Shown piece by piece: positions 41,978 through 50,617 of a DNA stretch of 64,000 nucleotides. The translations under genes were made by a program, and so were the position numbers. This DNA is from CAWCDJ01 sp963778675 (GTDB lineage Bacteria; Acidobacteriota; Terriglobia; Bryobacterales; Bryobacteraceae). Every line of letters starts with the position of its first letter. Position 1 is the stretch's first letter. Where the stretch lies: positions 116,438 through 180,437 of the forward strand of contig CAVZVI010000012.1 of assembly GCA_963778675.1 (NCBI GenBank), written 5' to 3'. The notes under the pieces are model-generated. The model had not been told where the DNA came from, did not search any database, and saw only the letters and a program-made list of their open reading frames with translations.

Positions 41978-44422
41978 CTACACGTCGAGGTTTTTGACGT
42001 CGAGCGCGTTGTCTTCGATGAATTTGCGCCGGCTCTCGACGTCTTCGCCCATGAGCGTGGAGAACATGATCTCGCTCGCGTCCAGGTCTTCGAGCTTCAC
42101 CTGCAGCAGGGTGCGCTTCTCCGGGTTCATCGTGGTGTCGGCCAGTTGTTCGGCGTTCATCTCGCCCAGGCCCTTGTAGCGCTGTACCGACGCGTCGCGC
42201 TTGCCTTCGTCCTTCACGTAGTTGAGCAGGTCGATCCAGTTCGGCTGGGGCGTGCGGTGCTCGTTCTTCACCACCACGAAGGGCGGCTCGTTGTTGCGCG
42301 CCACAACCCGCGCCAGGGCGCGGTAACGCCGGTATTCCGGCTGCGACGCGAGCGTCAATCCGATCGAGCGCTCCGCGTTGGTCGAGTCGTGATACACCAC
42401 GGCCCAGGCCGAATGCTCTTCGTCCTGCCGCATCTCGGGCTTCAGCCCGAGCTTCTGCACGGCTTCGAACACCGGCTTCAGGTTGATCTCTTCCTGAAAG
42501 TCCGCCTTGTTGTCGATCCGCAGATCGACGTTGGAAAGGATCTCCACCACGCGCGGGTCGCGCAGGCGGCGCTCCACCTTGTGGAACATCTGCTCGTACT
42601 CATCCAGGTTCAGCAGGAATGTGCGCAACTCCTGCCCCTCGAGAACGGCCCTGGCGGCCGACCCGTTGCCGGTCGAATGGATCTCCAGTTGGAGATTCTC
42701 GGTGGCCCGGCGCATGATCTCCCGCGTGAACTCCTTCTCGTCCTTGATGTACTTTTCGCTCTTGCCCTTCTTGATGCGATAAAGCGGCGGCTGCGCGATG
42801 TAGACGCGGTCCCGCTTGATCAGCTCTTCCATGTGGCGGAAGAAGAACGTCAGCAGCAGCGTGCGGATGTGCGAGCCGTCCACGTCCGCGTCCGTCATGA
42901 TGATGATCTTGCCGTAGCGCAGCTTGGTGGCGTCGAAATCGTCCTTGCCGATGCCGGTGCCGAGCGCCGTGATCATCGCCCGGATCTCCTCGTGGCCGAG
43001 CATCTTGTCGTAGCGCGCCTTCTCCACGTTGAGGATCTTGCCTTTGAGCGGCAGAATCGCCTGGAACCTGCGGTCGCGCCCCTGTTTGGCCGTGCCGCCG
43101 GCCGATTCGCCCTCTACCAGGAACAGCTCGCAGCGTTCCGGGTCGCGCTCCTGGCAGTCCGCCAGCTTGTGCGGCATGCCGCCCGATTCGAGCGCTCCCT
43201 TGCGCCTGGTCAGATCGCGGGCCTTGCGCGCCGCCTCGCGCGCGCGGGAAGCTTCGATCGCCTTGCCGACGATCTTGCGCCCCACGGTCGAGTTCTTGTC
43301 GAAATACTCGCTCAGCTTCTCGTTGACGAACTGCGTCATGTAGCCGGCGATGTCGCTGTTCAGCTTGCCCTTGGTCTGGCCTTCGAACTGCGGCTGCGGC
43401 ACTTTTACGCTCACCACCGCGGTGAGGCCTTCGCGGACGTCGTCGCCGGTCAGGTTCTCTTTGACGTCTTTGAACAGGCCCTGCTGCTGGCCGAAAGCAT
43501 TGATCGTGCGGGTGAGCGCCGTGCGGAACCCGGTGAGGTGCGTTCCGCCATCCACGGTGTTGATGTTGTTGGCGAAGCTCGAAATATTCTCGGAGTAGCC
43601 GTCGTTGTACTGCAGCGCCACTTCCATCGTCAGCGTCCCGCCATTAGGCAGTTCGCGCTCGGCCTCGAAGTGAATCGGCTTCTCGTGCAGCACCTGCTTG
43701 CCGCGGTTGAGCAGCTTGATGAATTCGGCGATGCCGCCGCTGAACTGGTAGTCCGCCACCTTCTCCGGGTCGGTACGCTCGTCCGTCAGGACGATCTTCA
43801 GTCCCTTGTTCAGGAACGCCATTTGCCGAAGGCGGGTAGCCAGGGTGTCGTAGTTGAAGACGGTCGCTTCCATGATGGAAGAATCGGGCTTGAAGGTGAT
43901 CCGCGTGCCGGTCTTCCGTCCGGCCTTGCCCGCTTTCACCAGCGGCGCCTTGGGGATGCCTGCGGAATATTCCTGCTGCCAGGTATAGCCCTCTCGCCAG
44001 ATCTCCAGTTCCAGGCGCTCGGAGAGCGCGTTCACGCAGCTTACACCCACGCCGTGGAGACCGCCGGAAACTTTGTAGCTTTTGGAATCGAACTTACCGC
44101 CGGCGTGCAGTTTGGTCATGACGACCTGCGCCGCCGAAACCCCTTCCTCTTCGTGGAGATCCACCGGAATTCCGCGGCCGTTGTCGATCACCGTGACGGA
44201 GTTGTCGTCGTGGATGACGACGCTGATTTCGGTGCAGTATCCCGCCAGTGCCTCGTCGACGGAATTGTCGACCACTTCATAAACCAGGTGGTGCAGCCCC
44301 ATTTCGCCCGTCGAACCGATATACATCGCCGGCCGCAGACGCACCGCCTCCAGTCCTTCGAGCACTTTGATACTCGTGGAATCGTAGACTCCCGTGGAGC
44401 CGGTATTTACATCGTTTGCCAT
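41978..44422 (-). CDS. gyrB: DNA gyrase subunit B
   Basis: ATPase subunit of gyrase, introducing negative supercoils. The 814 residues show the GHKL ATPase domain (RLRPAMYIGSTGEMGLHHLV, EVVDNSVDEALAG, DNGRGIPVD, GGLHGVGVS), transducer domain (ENLTGDDVREGLTAVVSVK), TOPRIM domain (FLVEGESAGGTAKQGRDRR; DADVDGSHIRTLLLTF) and C-terminal QRYKGLGEMN block. The TOPRIM motif reads EGES, where E. coli has EGDS, a conservative change. The ATG at 44422 follows TAGGA. It starts only 22 bases after dnaN ends, with no recF between them. Between its end and the ECF sigma operon lie about 70 bases. Confidence 0.97.
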   Translation of the reverse strand: MANDVNTGSTGVYDSTSIKVLEGLEAVRLRPAMYIGSTGEMGLHHLVYEVVDNSVDEALAGYCTEISVVIHDDNSVTVIDNGRGIPVDLHEEEGVSAAQVVMTKLHAGGKFDSKSYKVSGGLHGVGVSCVNALSERLELEIWREGYTWQQEYSAGIPKAPLVKAGKAGRKTGTRITFKPDSSIMEATVFNYDTLATRLRQMAFLNKGLKIVLTDERTDPEKVADYQFSGGIAEFIKLLNRGKQVLHEKPIHFEAERELPNGGTLTMEVALQYNDGYSENISSFANNINTVDGGTHLTGFRTALTRTINAFGQQQGLFKDVKENLTGDDVREGLTAVVSVKVPQPQFEGQTKGKLNSDIAGYMTQFVNEKLSEYFDKNSTVGRKIVGKAIEASRAREAARKARDLTRRKGALESGGMPHKLADCQERDPERCELFLVEGESAGGTAKQGRDRRFQAILPLKGKILNVEKARYDKMLGHEEIRAMITALGTGIGKDDFDATKLRYGKIIIMTDADVDGSHIRTLLLTFFFRHMEELIKRDRVYIAQPPLYRIKKGKSEKYIKDEKEFTREIMRRATENLQLEIHSTGNGSAARAVLEGQELRTFLLNLDEYEQMFHKVERRLRDPRVVEILSNVDLRIDNKADFQEEINLKPVFEAVQKLGLKPEMRQDEEHSAWAVVYHDSTNAERSIGLTLASQPEYRRYRALARVVARNNEPPFVVVKNEHRTPQPNWIDLLNYVKDEGKRDASVQRYKGLGEMNAEQLADTTMNPEKRTLLQVKLEDLDASEIMFSTLMGEDVESRRKFIEDNALDVKNLDV

Positions 44423-44444
44423 AGTTCCTAATTTCGGTCCTGTC

Positions 44445-45563
44445 TCAGATCCGCATCGGCATCACTACATAGCGATACTGATCCGAGATTCCTTCGCCCG
44501 CCGGCCGCATCTCGCCCGCGCTCTTTTGGTCCTTGAGCTCGAACGATACGCTGCCCTGCGGAATTGCTCTCAAAAAATCCAGCAGGTATTGCGCATTGAA
44601 GCCGATCTCGAGATCCGGCCCCTCATACTCGCTGGTTACAGACTCTTCACTCTCCCCCGTCTCGACCGAGGAAGAAAATACCCGCACCTCGCCGTTTGAG
44701 AACTGCACGCGAATCGCCCGCGACCGTTCATCGGCGAACTGCGCTACACGTTCGATGGCCGAGCGGATCTCGTCTTTCTGCAGCTTGGCGGAAAGCGAGT
44801 GATCCTTCGGCAGAACCCGCTCGTAGTCCGGAAAATTGCCGGTCAGCTTGCGCGTGATCAACAGCCGCTCGCCCACTTGAAAGAACAGGTGGTTATCGTC
44901 GCCCGCAAAAATCGCCTTGCCCTCCGGCCCGGCTTCGTCCGCCAGTTTGGTCAACTCCGCCATGGCCTTCTTCGGAACCAGCGCACGAAACTGCTGTTCG
45001 ACGGTTCCGCTCTGCTCGGACGCCGCCTGTACAAACGCCAGGCGGTGGCCATCGGTCGCAACCATGGTGAGCCCTTCCGGCCGCATCAACAGCAAGGCTC
45101 CATTCAGCGTGAACCGGGATTCTTCCATCGAGATCGCAAAGGCCGTCCGCGAGATCATCGAAGCCAGCGTCTTGATCGGAATTTCCGCGATGCGCTCGGG
45201 CATCTCCGGAAGTTCCGGAAAGCTTTCACGCGACATGCCGGCTATGCGCGTCCTCGAGCGGCCCGCCGTGATGCTGGCCCAGTGGTTCTCGAGAAACTTC
45301 ATGTTCACGTCGCCTTCCGGCAGCAACCGCACGAAATCGAGCAGTTTCCGTGCCGGAACCGTTCCCGCGCCTTCCTTTTTGATGCGCGCCGGGCAGGAAC
45401 AGCGAATGCCCAGTTCCAGGTCGGTTGCGGTCAGTGTCACCCGATCTCCCGCAGCCTCGAGCAGCACATTCGACAGGATCGGAATGGTGGTCTTTTTCTC
45501 GACTACACCCTGCGACAGACTCAGTTCTCGTACAAGATCGGCTTTGCTGACCGTGAATTCCAT
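44445..45563 (-). CDS. dnaN: DNA polymerase III beta subunit (sliding clamp)
   Basis: Ring-shaped clamp that tethers DNA polymerase III. The 372 residues have the usual length, with three similar domains beginning MEFTVSKADLVRELSLSQGV, LPEMPERIAEIPIKTLASMI and SLSAKLQKDEIRSAIERVAQ. The C-terminus reads DQYRYVVMPMRI, matching the conserved VVMPMR end next to the partner-binding pocket. A ribosome site, ATAGGAG, lies upstream of the ATG at 45563. It is downstream of dnaA across the 234-base putative origin and directly before gyrB. Confidence 0.97.
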   Translation of the reverse strand: MEFTVSKADLVRELSLSQGVVEKKTTIPILSNVLLEAAGDRVTLTATDLELGIRCSCPARIKKEGAGTVPARKLLDFVRLLPEGDVNMKFLENHWASITAGRSRTRIAGMSRESFPELPEMPERIAEIPIKTLASMISRTAFAISMEESRFTLNGALLLMRPEGLTMVATDGHRLAFVQAASEQSGTVEQQFRALVPKKAMAELTKLADEAGPEGKAIFAGDDNHLFFQVGERLLITRKLTGNFPDYERVLPKDHSLSAKLQKDEIRSAIERVAQFADERSRAIRVQFSNGEVRVFSSSVETGESEESVTSEYEGPDLEIGFNAQYLLDFLRAIPQGSVSFELKDQKSAGEMRPAGEGISDQYRYVVMPMRI

Positions 45564-45797
45564 AGGGCAACAGCTCCTATCCTTTTCAGGCTGTATAGAT
45601 GAGCACTATAAGAACCGTTATCATCGGGCCTGTGCAAACTGTTGAAGGCTCTCTAAATTATACTAAACTCAACTACTTTTCGCTACCGGAAGTTGAGGAT
45701 CGAGGGTGCATGCATCGCCGAAATCCGGCGTTGTAACCGTTTTTACACAGATTCCCTAAGGGTCTTTCCGGGGCATTTGTGGAAAACATAGCTAAGG
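45564..45797. other. Putative chromosomal replication origin (oriC) between dnaA and dnaN
   Basis: The 234-base region between dnaA and dnaN contains DnaA-box-like nonamers TTTTACACA at 45741-45749 (plus) and TTTTCCACA at 45778-45786 (minus). It also has an A/T-rich stretch (AAATTATACTAAACTCAAC, about 45655-45673) suitable for unwinding, inside otherwise GC-rich DNA. The location next to dnaA is the commonest origin position in bacteria. Box number is low, so upstream boxes at 47125-47145 may belong to a bipartite origin. Confidence 0.55.
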
Positions 45798-47099
45798 TCA
45801 TTGCAATGAATCCATTAGGTTGTGAAGCAACCTGTTCAATTCCGGATCATTGTGACGCGCCTTCTCGATCTTGTTTATGGAATGGATCACGGTGGTGTGA
45901 TGTTTCCCCCCGAAGGCTCTCCCGATCTCGGGCAGCGACGCGTCAGTCAGCTCTTTGACCAGGTACATGGCGACCTGCCGGGGGTATACCACCTTCTTGG
46001 TGTTGCTCTTTTCCTTGAGCTGCGACTGCTTGATTTGAAAGCGCTCCGCCACGGCTTTCTGAATCGAATCGATGGTGACCCTGCGGTCTTGCACGTGCAC
46101 CAGGTGCTTCAAGACCTGCTGTGCCATCTGCAGGTGGATCGGCGCACCGGTGAGTGAGGAATAGGCGATCAGTTTCACCAGGGCGCCTTCGAGCTCCCGC
46201 ACGTTCGATTTCGTCTTGGACGCCATGAACGTCCGCACGTCGTCCGGCAGCTTGACGTTCTCGGCTTCGGCCTTCTTATCCAGAATCGCCATCTTGGTTT
46301 CGAGATCCGGCGGCTGGATATCCGCCATCAGCCCCCACTCGAAACGGGACCGCAGCCGTTCCACCAGGCCCGGAATGTCCTTCGGGTGGGAGTCGCTCGA
46401 GATCACAATCTGTTTCTGATGATCGTGCAGCTCATTGAAGGTGTGGAAAAACTCTTCCTGGGTTCGCTCCTTGTTGCCCAGCAACTGGATGTCGTCGATC
46501 AGCAGGACATCCGCATCGCGGTAGCGCTGGTGAAACTGCTGCATGCGGTCGGTCCGGATGCAGGCGATCATCTCGTTCATGAAGCGCTCGCTCGAAGTGT
46601 AGATCACCCGCATGGAACTGAACTGCTCGGTCAGCTCGCGGCCGATCGCGTGCATCAGGTGAGTCTTGCCCATGCCCACGCCGCCATACAGGAACAACGG
46701 GTTGTAGCTGCGGGAAGGGTTGGTGGCCACCGAGCGCGCCGCTGCGTGCGCGAACTGATTGCAGGCGCCCACTACGAATGTTTCGAAGGTGAATTTTGGG
46801 TTCAAGGCGTTCACGGGCGATTCGAGTTCGGCGCTTTCCATCACCGCGACCGAATGGTTGCGCGAGGGCTGCGCTTCGTAGGCGATCTTCTGAATCGGTA
46901 GCCCGAGGTCGCGGATTCCATTGCGTACCATCAGGCCGTACTCGGTTTCCAGCCATGCGCCGGTCTCCGGGTTGGGGACCGATACAAACAGGGTGTCGCC
47001 GTCGAGTCCGGCAAAGCCGGTGCCCTTCAACCAGTTTTCGTAGCTCTCCTGGCTGACCTTTTGTTGCAGGTAGCCACGAAGTTGATCCCAAAAGTTCAT
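45798..47099 (-). CDS. dnaA: Chromosomal replication initiator protein DnaA
   Basis: Binds DnaA boxes and opens the origin. The 433 residues comprise domain I (MNFWDQLRGYLQQKVSQESY), a linker to about residue 95, the AAA+ domain (NPKFTFETFVVGACNQFAHA; Walker A GGVGMGKTHL; Walker B LLIDDIQLL; SRFEWGLMADIQPP) and the DNA-binding domain with the signature FGGKHHTTVIHSINKIE. The start at 47099 matches family N-termini; the frame extends to 47210, but that part crosses the DnaA boxes. There is only a weak ribosome site. Boxes at 47125-47145 just upstream suggest autoregulation. Confidence 0.97.
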   Translation of the reverse strand: MNFWDQLRGYLQQKVSQESYENWLKGTGFAGLDGDTLFVSVPNPETGAWLETEYGLMVRNGIRDLGLPIQKIAYEAQPSRNHSVAVMESAELESPVNALNPKFTFETFVVGACNQFAHAAARSVATNPSRSYNPLFLYGGVGMGKTHLMHAIGRELTEQFSSMRVIYTSSERFMNEMIACIRTDRMQQFHQRYRDADVLLIDDIQLLGNKERTQEEFFHTFNELHDHQKQIVISSDSHPKDIPGLVERLRSRFEWGLMADIQPPDLETKMAILDKKAEAENVKLPDDVRTFMASKTKSNVRELEGALVKLIAYSSLTGAPIHLQMAQQVLKHLVHVQDRRVTIDSIQKAVAERFQIKQSQLKEKSNTKKVVYPRQVAMYLVKELTDASLPEIGRAFGGKHHTTVIHSINKIEKARHNDPELNRLLHNLMDSLQ

Positions 47100-47124
47100 T
47101 GTTCGAACACACCACCGGCGATAG

Positions 47125-47145
47125 TTTTCCACATACTTTTCCACA
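47125..47145 (+). promoter_or_regulatory. Two DnaA boxes upstream of dnaA
   Basis: TTTTCCACA occurs at 47125-47133 and 47137-47145, same orientation, 12 bases apart start to start. Each differs from the E. coli consensus TTATCCACA by one base and matches the box beyond the 3' end of dnaA. They lie 26-46 bases before the dnaA start, where they could autoregulate dnaA and form part of the origin. Confidence 0.7.
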
Positions 47146-47321
47146 ACAGCGTGGGATCGGTGTGGGTGCGGCACCGAGAGGGATTGCCGACCGGCGTTCC
47201 CACCTCGCACCGAGGTAGCCAGTGCCTCCGTTTATGCAGAACCGAAAAGTAGTCTAGCACACCGTCACTGGTTTGCTGCAAGTTTATAACTATCCAATTT
47301 TCAACACAATAGGCGCAACGT

Positions 47322-47350
47322 TTGACAGGGGTTCTGTTCTGGGTCACAAT
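47322..47350 (+). promoter_or_regulatory. Promoter of tRNA-Gly
   Basis: Perfect TTGACA at 47322-47327, 17-base spacer, CACAAT at 47345-47350. The tRNA begins 15 bases further on, giving a short 5' leader. Confidence 0.75.
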
Positions 47351-47365
47351 GGGATTTTCCGTTGG

Positions 47366-47441
47366 GCGGGAGTAACTCAGCTGGTAGAGTGCGACCTTGC
47401 CAAGGTCGATGTCGCGGGTTCGAATCCCGTCTCCCGCTCCA
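47366..47441 (+). tRNA. tRNA-Gly, anticodon GCC
   Basis: A 76-base cloverleaf with encoded CCA: acceptor GCGGGAG/CTCCCGC, D stem ACTC/GAGT, anticodon stem CGACC/GGTCG with loop TTGCCAA (anticodon GCC), T stem GCGGG/CCCGT with loop TTCGAAT. It diverges from dnaA. Confidence 0.97.
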
Positions 47442-47468
47442 TAAAAGTTCGTCTCCTGCGAACCTGCC

Positions 47469-48089
47469 ATGATTAAGCGTCTGTGTCTGTTCTTCTGCTT
47501 CGCTCTCGTTGTCTTCGCCCAGGATTACAAACTCGAAACGATTTCCACGCCTGCTCCGGGTCTGCCCGCCGCCTACGCTTCGGTCATCGATTCTCACGGA
47601 TACCGCGTCGTGGGGCCCAGCGGCCCGTGGTGTGAAGTCTGGTTTCGAAAGACGATTCCGACGGGGCCCAAGCCGTCCGATCCTTCCATCACTCTGCCGA
47701 TCGTACAGGGTACTCTTCTCGGGATCATCCGGTTTCCAGGCACCGCCGAAGACCGCCGCGGCCAGACCGTGAAGGCCGGTATCTACACGATGCGGTACAG
47801 CGATTTCCCGGTCGATGGAGCCCACCAGGGCGTCGCGCCGCAGCGGGATTTCGCGCTCATCACTCCCCTGGCGAACGATCCCGACCCGGCCGCCATGCCC
47901 AACTTCGGCAAGCTGGTGACCATGAGCAAGACGACCGGCACCGCTCATCCCGCGGTTTTCTCGCTCGAAACCCCGGCCGGCACGACCTTTCCGGAGGTCA
48001 CCAAAGAGGGTGACCATGATACCGTCCTCAACGTGAAGATCGGCGACCTGCAGCTCGCCATCATCGTCGCCGGCAAGTACGAAGGGTAG
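47469..48089 (+). CDS. Exported hypothetical protein
   Basis: A 206-residue protein with a signal peptide (MIKRLCLFFCFALVVFAQ, cleavage likely after AQ). The mature part is a beta-rich domain: ASVIDSHGYRVVGPSGPWCE, VWFRKTIPTGPKPSD, KAGIYTMRYSDFPVDGAHQG, VAPQRDFALITPLAND, and HPAVFSLETPAGT. I recall similar exported proteins in Acidobacteriota (KAGIYTLRY-type core) but know no function. It begins 28 bases after tRNA-Gly, so it may be read from the tRNA promoter unless the short inverted repeat GTTCG-TCTCCTG-CGAAC (47447-47463) ends that transcript. Confidence 0.75.
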   Translation: MIKRLCLFFCFALVVFAQDYKLETISTPAPGLPAAYASVIDSHGYRVVGPSGPWCEVWFRKTIPTGPKPSDPSITLPIVQGTLLGIIRFPGTAEDRRGQTVKAGIYTMRYSDFPVDGAHQGVAPQRDFALITPLANDPDPAAMPNFGKLVTMSKTTGTAHPAVFSLETPAGTTFPEVTKEGDHDTVLNVKIGDLQLAIIVAGKYEG

Positions 48090-48129
48090 TTCCAAAACCA
48101 ATCGCAGGTCCTCCCGTCTAAGCCCAACA

Positions 48130-50589
48130 GTGGCTGCGATGGGTGCGCTGATCCAAAATGTCCGCTACGGCTTACGGCTGCTCGGCCGGAACCGCGGGTT
48201 TACCGCCGCGGCGGTGGCCTGCCTGGCGCTCGGAATCGGCGCGACCACCGCGATCTTCAGTGTCGTCAACGCCGTACTGCTGAAGCCGCTTCCCTACGCT
48301 CAATCCTCCCGGCTGACGCGCATCTTCACCGAGTTCCCCACCTTCCCCAACGGCGGCCTGCGGCATTTCTGGGTGTCGCCGCCCGAGTATTTCGAACTGA
48401 AACGCGATACGCGATCGTGGAGCGCCGTCGAAGCCTGGGCCAACCAGGGCGCCAATCTGGCCGGGACGGCCGAGCCCGTGCGCGCCACCGTTTCCTACGT
48501 GACCGGCGGGATGCTGCCGATGCTCGGCGTCACTCCGGAGCTGGGCCGCCTGCTCTCCGCTGCCGATGACCGCCCGAATGTCCCTGCCACCGCCGTGCTC
48601 TCCTATGGCCTCTGGCAGCGCGCTTACGCCGGTGATCGCGGCGTGATCGGCCGCGACATCCGGCTCAACGGGTCGGCCTGCACGGTCGTCGGGGTCATGC
48701 CGCCTTCCTTCGCTTTTCCTCCGGGCGAACTCGATCCGCCCGAGCTGTGGGTGCCGCTCCAGATCGACCCGGCCAGGCCGGGAAGCCGCGGCAGCCATTT
48801 TCTGAACGTGCTGGCGCAGCGGGGCCCGGGCGTCACCATGGCCCACGCGGAAGGAGAGATCGCCAGCTACGTGAGGCAGATGGGCCTGACCGCGGGGCGG
48901 GGCACGCACCAGTTCGATCCCAAGTTCCATCCCATCGTGCTGGCGGGATTCCAGGATGAGATCGTGAGGCCGGTCCGCCGCGCCATGCTGGTTCTGCTCG
49001 GCGCGGTGGTGTTCGTGCTGTTGATCGCGTGCGTCAACGTCGCCAATCTGCTGCTCGCCCGGTCGGAATCGCGCCGCCGTGAAATCGCCGTGCGGGCCGC
49101 CATCGGCGCCGGCACCTGGAAGCTGCTCCAACAATTTGTCGTCGAGGGAGTTCTGCTCTCGATGGCCGGCGCCGCGCTCGGAATGCTCCTGGCCTTTGGC
49201 GGACTGCGCCTCCTGGTGTCCACCAATGCCGGCAGCATTCCGCGCGCCGCCGAAATCGGAATCGACTGGCAGGTGCTGCTCTTCACACTGGCGGTATCCG
49301 TTCTCACCGGCATCGTATTCGGCCTGGCGCCGATCGTTCACACGCGCCCCAGCACGCTGCACGAGACGTTGAAATCCGCCATGGGCCGCGCGACCGGAGC
49401 CGTGGCCGCCAACCGCTTCCGCGCCGTCCTGGTGAGCGGAGAACTGGCGCTCGCGCTGGTGCTGCTGATCGGCTCGGGCCTGATGGTGAAGGCCTTCTGG
49501 AAGCTGCAGGAGGTTCAGTCCGGCCTCGAACCCGATCATGTGCTCACGCTGCGGCTGTCGCTCCCCAACACGGCGTACCGCGACAGCGCCGCGGTGGCGG
49601 GCTTTTACCAATCCCTCACGGCGCGGCTGAACGGGCTGCCCGGCGTGGTCGCCGCCGCGACGGCAAGCGGGCTGCCGCCGGTCAGGCCGATCAACGCCAA
49701 CGATACGGATATCGAAGGCTTCGTCCCGCGGCCGGACGGCCCTATGGAGAATATCGACTACTACAACTCCGTGGGGCCCCGGTATTTCGAAGCGTTGCGA
49801 GCGCGGCTCATCGAAGGCCGATTCCTCAACGAGAACGACGGGGCCGGATCCACGCCGGTGGTGGCGGTTAACCAGACCATGGCGCGCACCTTCTGGCCGC
49901 ATGAGTCGGCCATCGGCCACCGTGTGCGTGCGGGTGGCCCCCGGGCCCCGTGGCGCACCATTGTCGGGGTGGTGGCCGACATCAAGAACGCCGGCCTCGA
50001 CCGGGCCACCGGCACGGAGCTGTATTTCCCCGCCGTGCAGGCCCCGCGCAACCTCTCCTACCTGGTGCTCCGCACGCGCGGGGACCCGATGTCGCTGGTG
50101 TCCGCTGTCCGCAGTGAGATCCGCCGGCTCGACCGGGCGCTGCCGGTTTCGGATGTCCGCACGATGGAAGACGTGATGGACAAAGCCCGTTCGCGCCCGC
50201 GATTCCTGACTCTGCTGCTGACGCTTTTCTCATCGCTCTCGCTGGCCCTGGCGGCGCTGGGGATCTACGGCGTGATTTCGTTTTCGGTCGCCCAGCGCAC
50301 GAACGAAATCGGCATCCGCATGGCGCTGGGAGCGCGTTCCGCCGACGTGTTGCGGCTGGTGGGCGGCACCGGGCTCCGGCTGGCGGCCGCCGGCATCGTA
50401 CTGGGGACGGTGGGCGCGGTGGCCCTTACGCGGACCCTCGCCGGGCTGCTCTTCGGCGTCAGCTCGTTCGACGTGACCACATTCCTGGCCATGGCCGTGG
50501 TCCTGGCCGCCGTGACTCTGCTGGCGTGCTACATCCCGGCGCGCCGGGCTTCGAAAGTGGATCCGTTGGTCGCTCTACGTTATGAATAA
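48130..50589 (+). CDS. ADOP-type orphan ABC permease (MacB/FtsX-like)
   Basis: An 819-residue member of the Acidobacteria orphan permease group. It begins directly with IQNVRYGLRLLGRNRGFTAA and the first helix VACLALGIGATTAIFSVVNA, so it lacks the cytoplasmic prefix of the copy at 16710. First core domain about 55-275, FtsX helices (LLIACVNVANLLLARSESRR, EIAVRAAIGAGTWKLLQ), second core domain about 475-690, and last block NEIGIRMALGARSADVLRLV ending KVDPLVALRYE. The start may be GTG at 48130 or ATG at 48139; neither has a clear ribosome site. It is in tandem with the next permease gene. No ATPase partner is nearby. Confidence 0.9.
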   Translation: MAAMGALIQNVRYGLRLLGRNRGFTAAAVACLALGIGATTAIFSVVNAVLLKPLPYAQSSRLTRIFTEFPTFPNGGLRHFWVSPPEYFELKRDTRSWSAVEAWANQGANLAGTAEPVRATVSYVTGGMLPMLGVTPELGRLLSAADDRPNVPATAVLSYGLWQRAYAGDRGVIGRDIRLNGSACTVVGVMPPSFAFPPGELDPPELWVPLQIDPARPGSRGSHFLNVLAQRGPGVTMAHAEGEIASYVRQMGLTAGRGTHQFDPKFHPIVLAGFQDEIVRPVRRAMLVLLGAVVFVLLIACVNVANLLLARSESRRREIAVRAAIGAGTWKLLQQFVVEGVLLSMAGAALGMLLAFGGLRLLVSTNAGSIPRAAEIGIDWQVLLFTLAVSVLTGIVFGLAPIVHTRPSTLHETLKSAMGRATGAVAANRFRAVLVSGELALALVLLIGSGLMVKAFWKLQEVQSGLEPDHVLTLRLSLPNTAYRDSAAVAGFYQSLTARLNGLPGVVAAATASGLPPVRPINANDTDIEGFVPRPDGPMENIDYYNSVGPRYFEALRARLIEGRFLNENDGAGSTPVVAVNQTMARTFWPHESAIGHRVRAGGPRAPWRTIVGVVADIKNAGLDRATGTELYFPAVQAPRNLSYLVLRTRGDPMSLVSAVRSEIRRLDRALPVSDVRTMEDVMDKARSRPRFLTLLLTLFSSLSLALAALGIYGVISFSVAQRTNEIGIRMALGARSADVLRLVGGTGLRLAAAGIVLGTVGAVALTRTLAGLLFGVSSFDVTTFLAMAVVLAAVTLLACYIPARRASKVDPLVALRYE

Positions 50590-50617
50590 CGCGGCTCGCG
50601 GTACCATACGGCTAGGG

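Noticed and set aside
41942..44431. Plus-strand open frame of 829 codons opposite gyrB
   Set aside because: Pure antisense of gyrB, with no recognisable domains.
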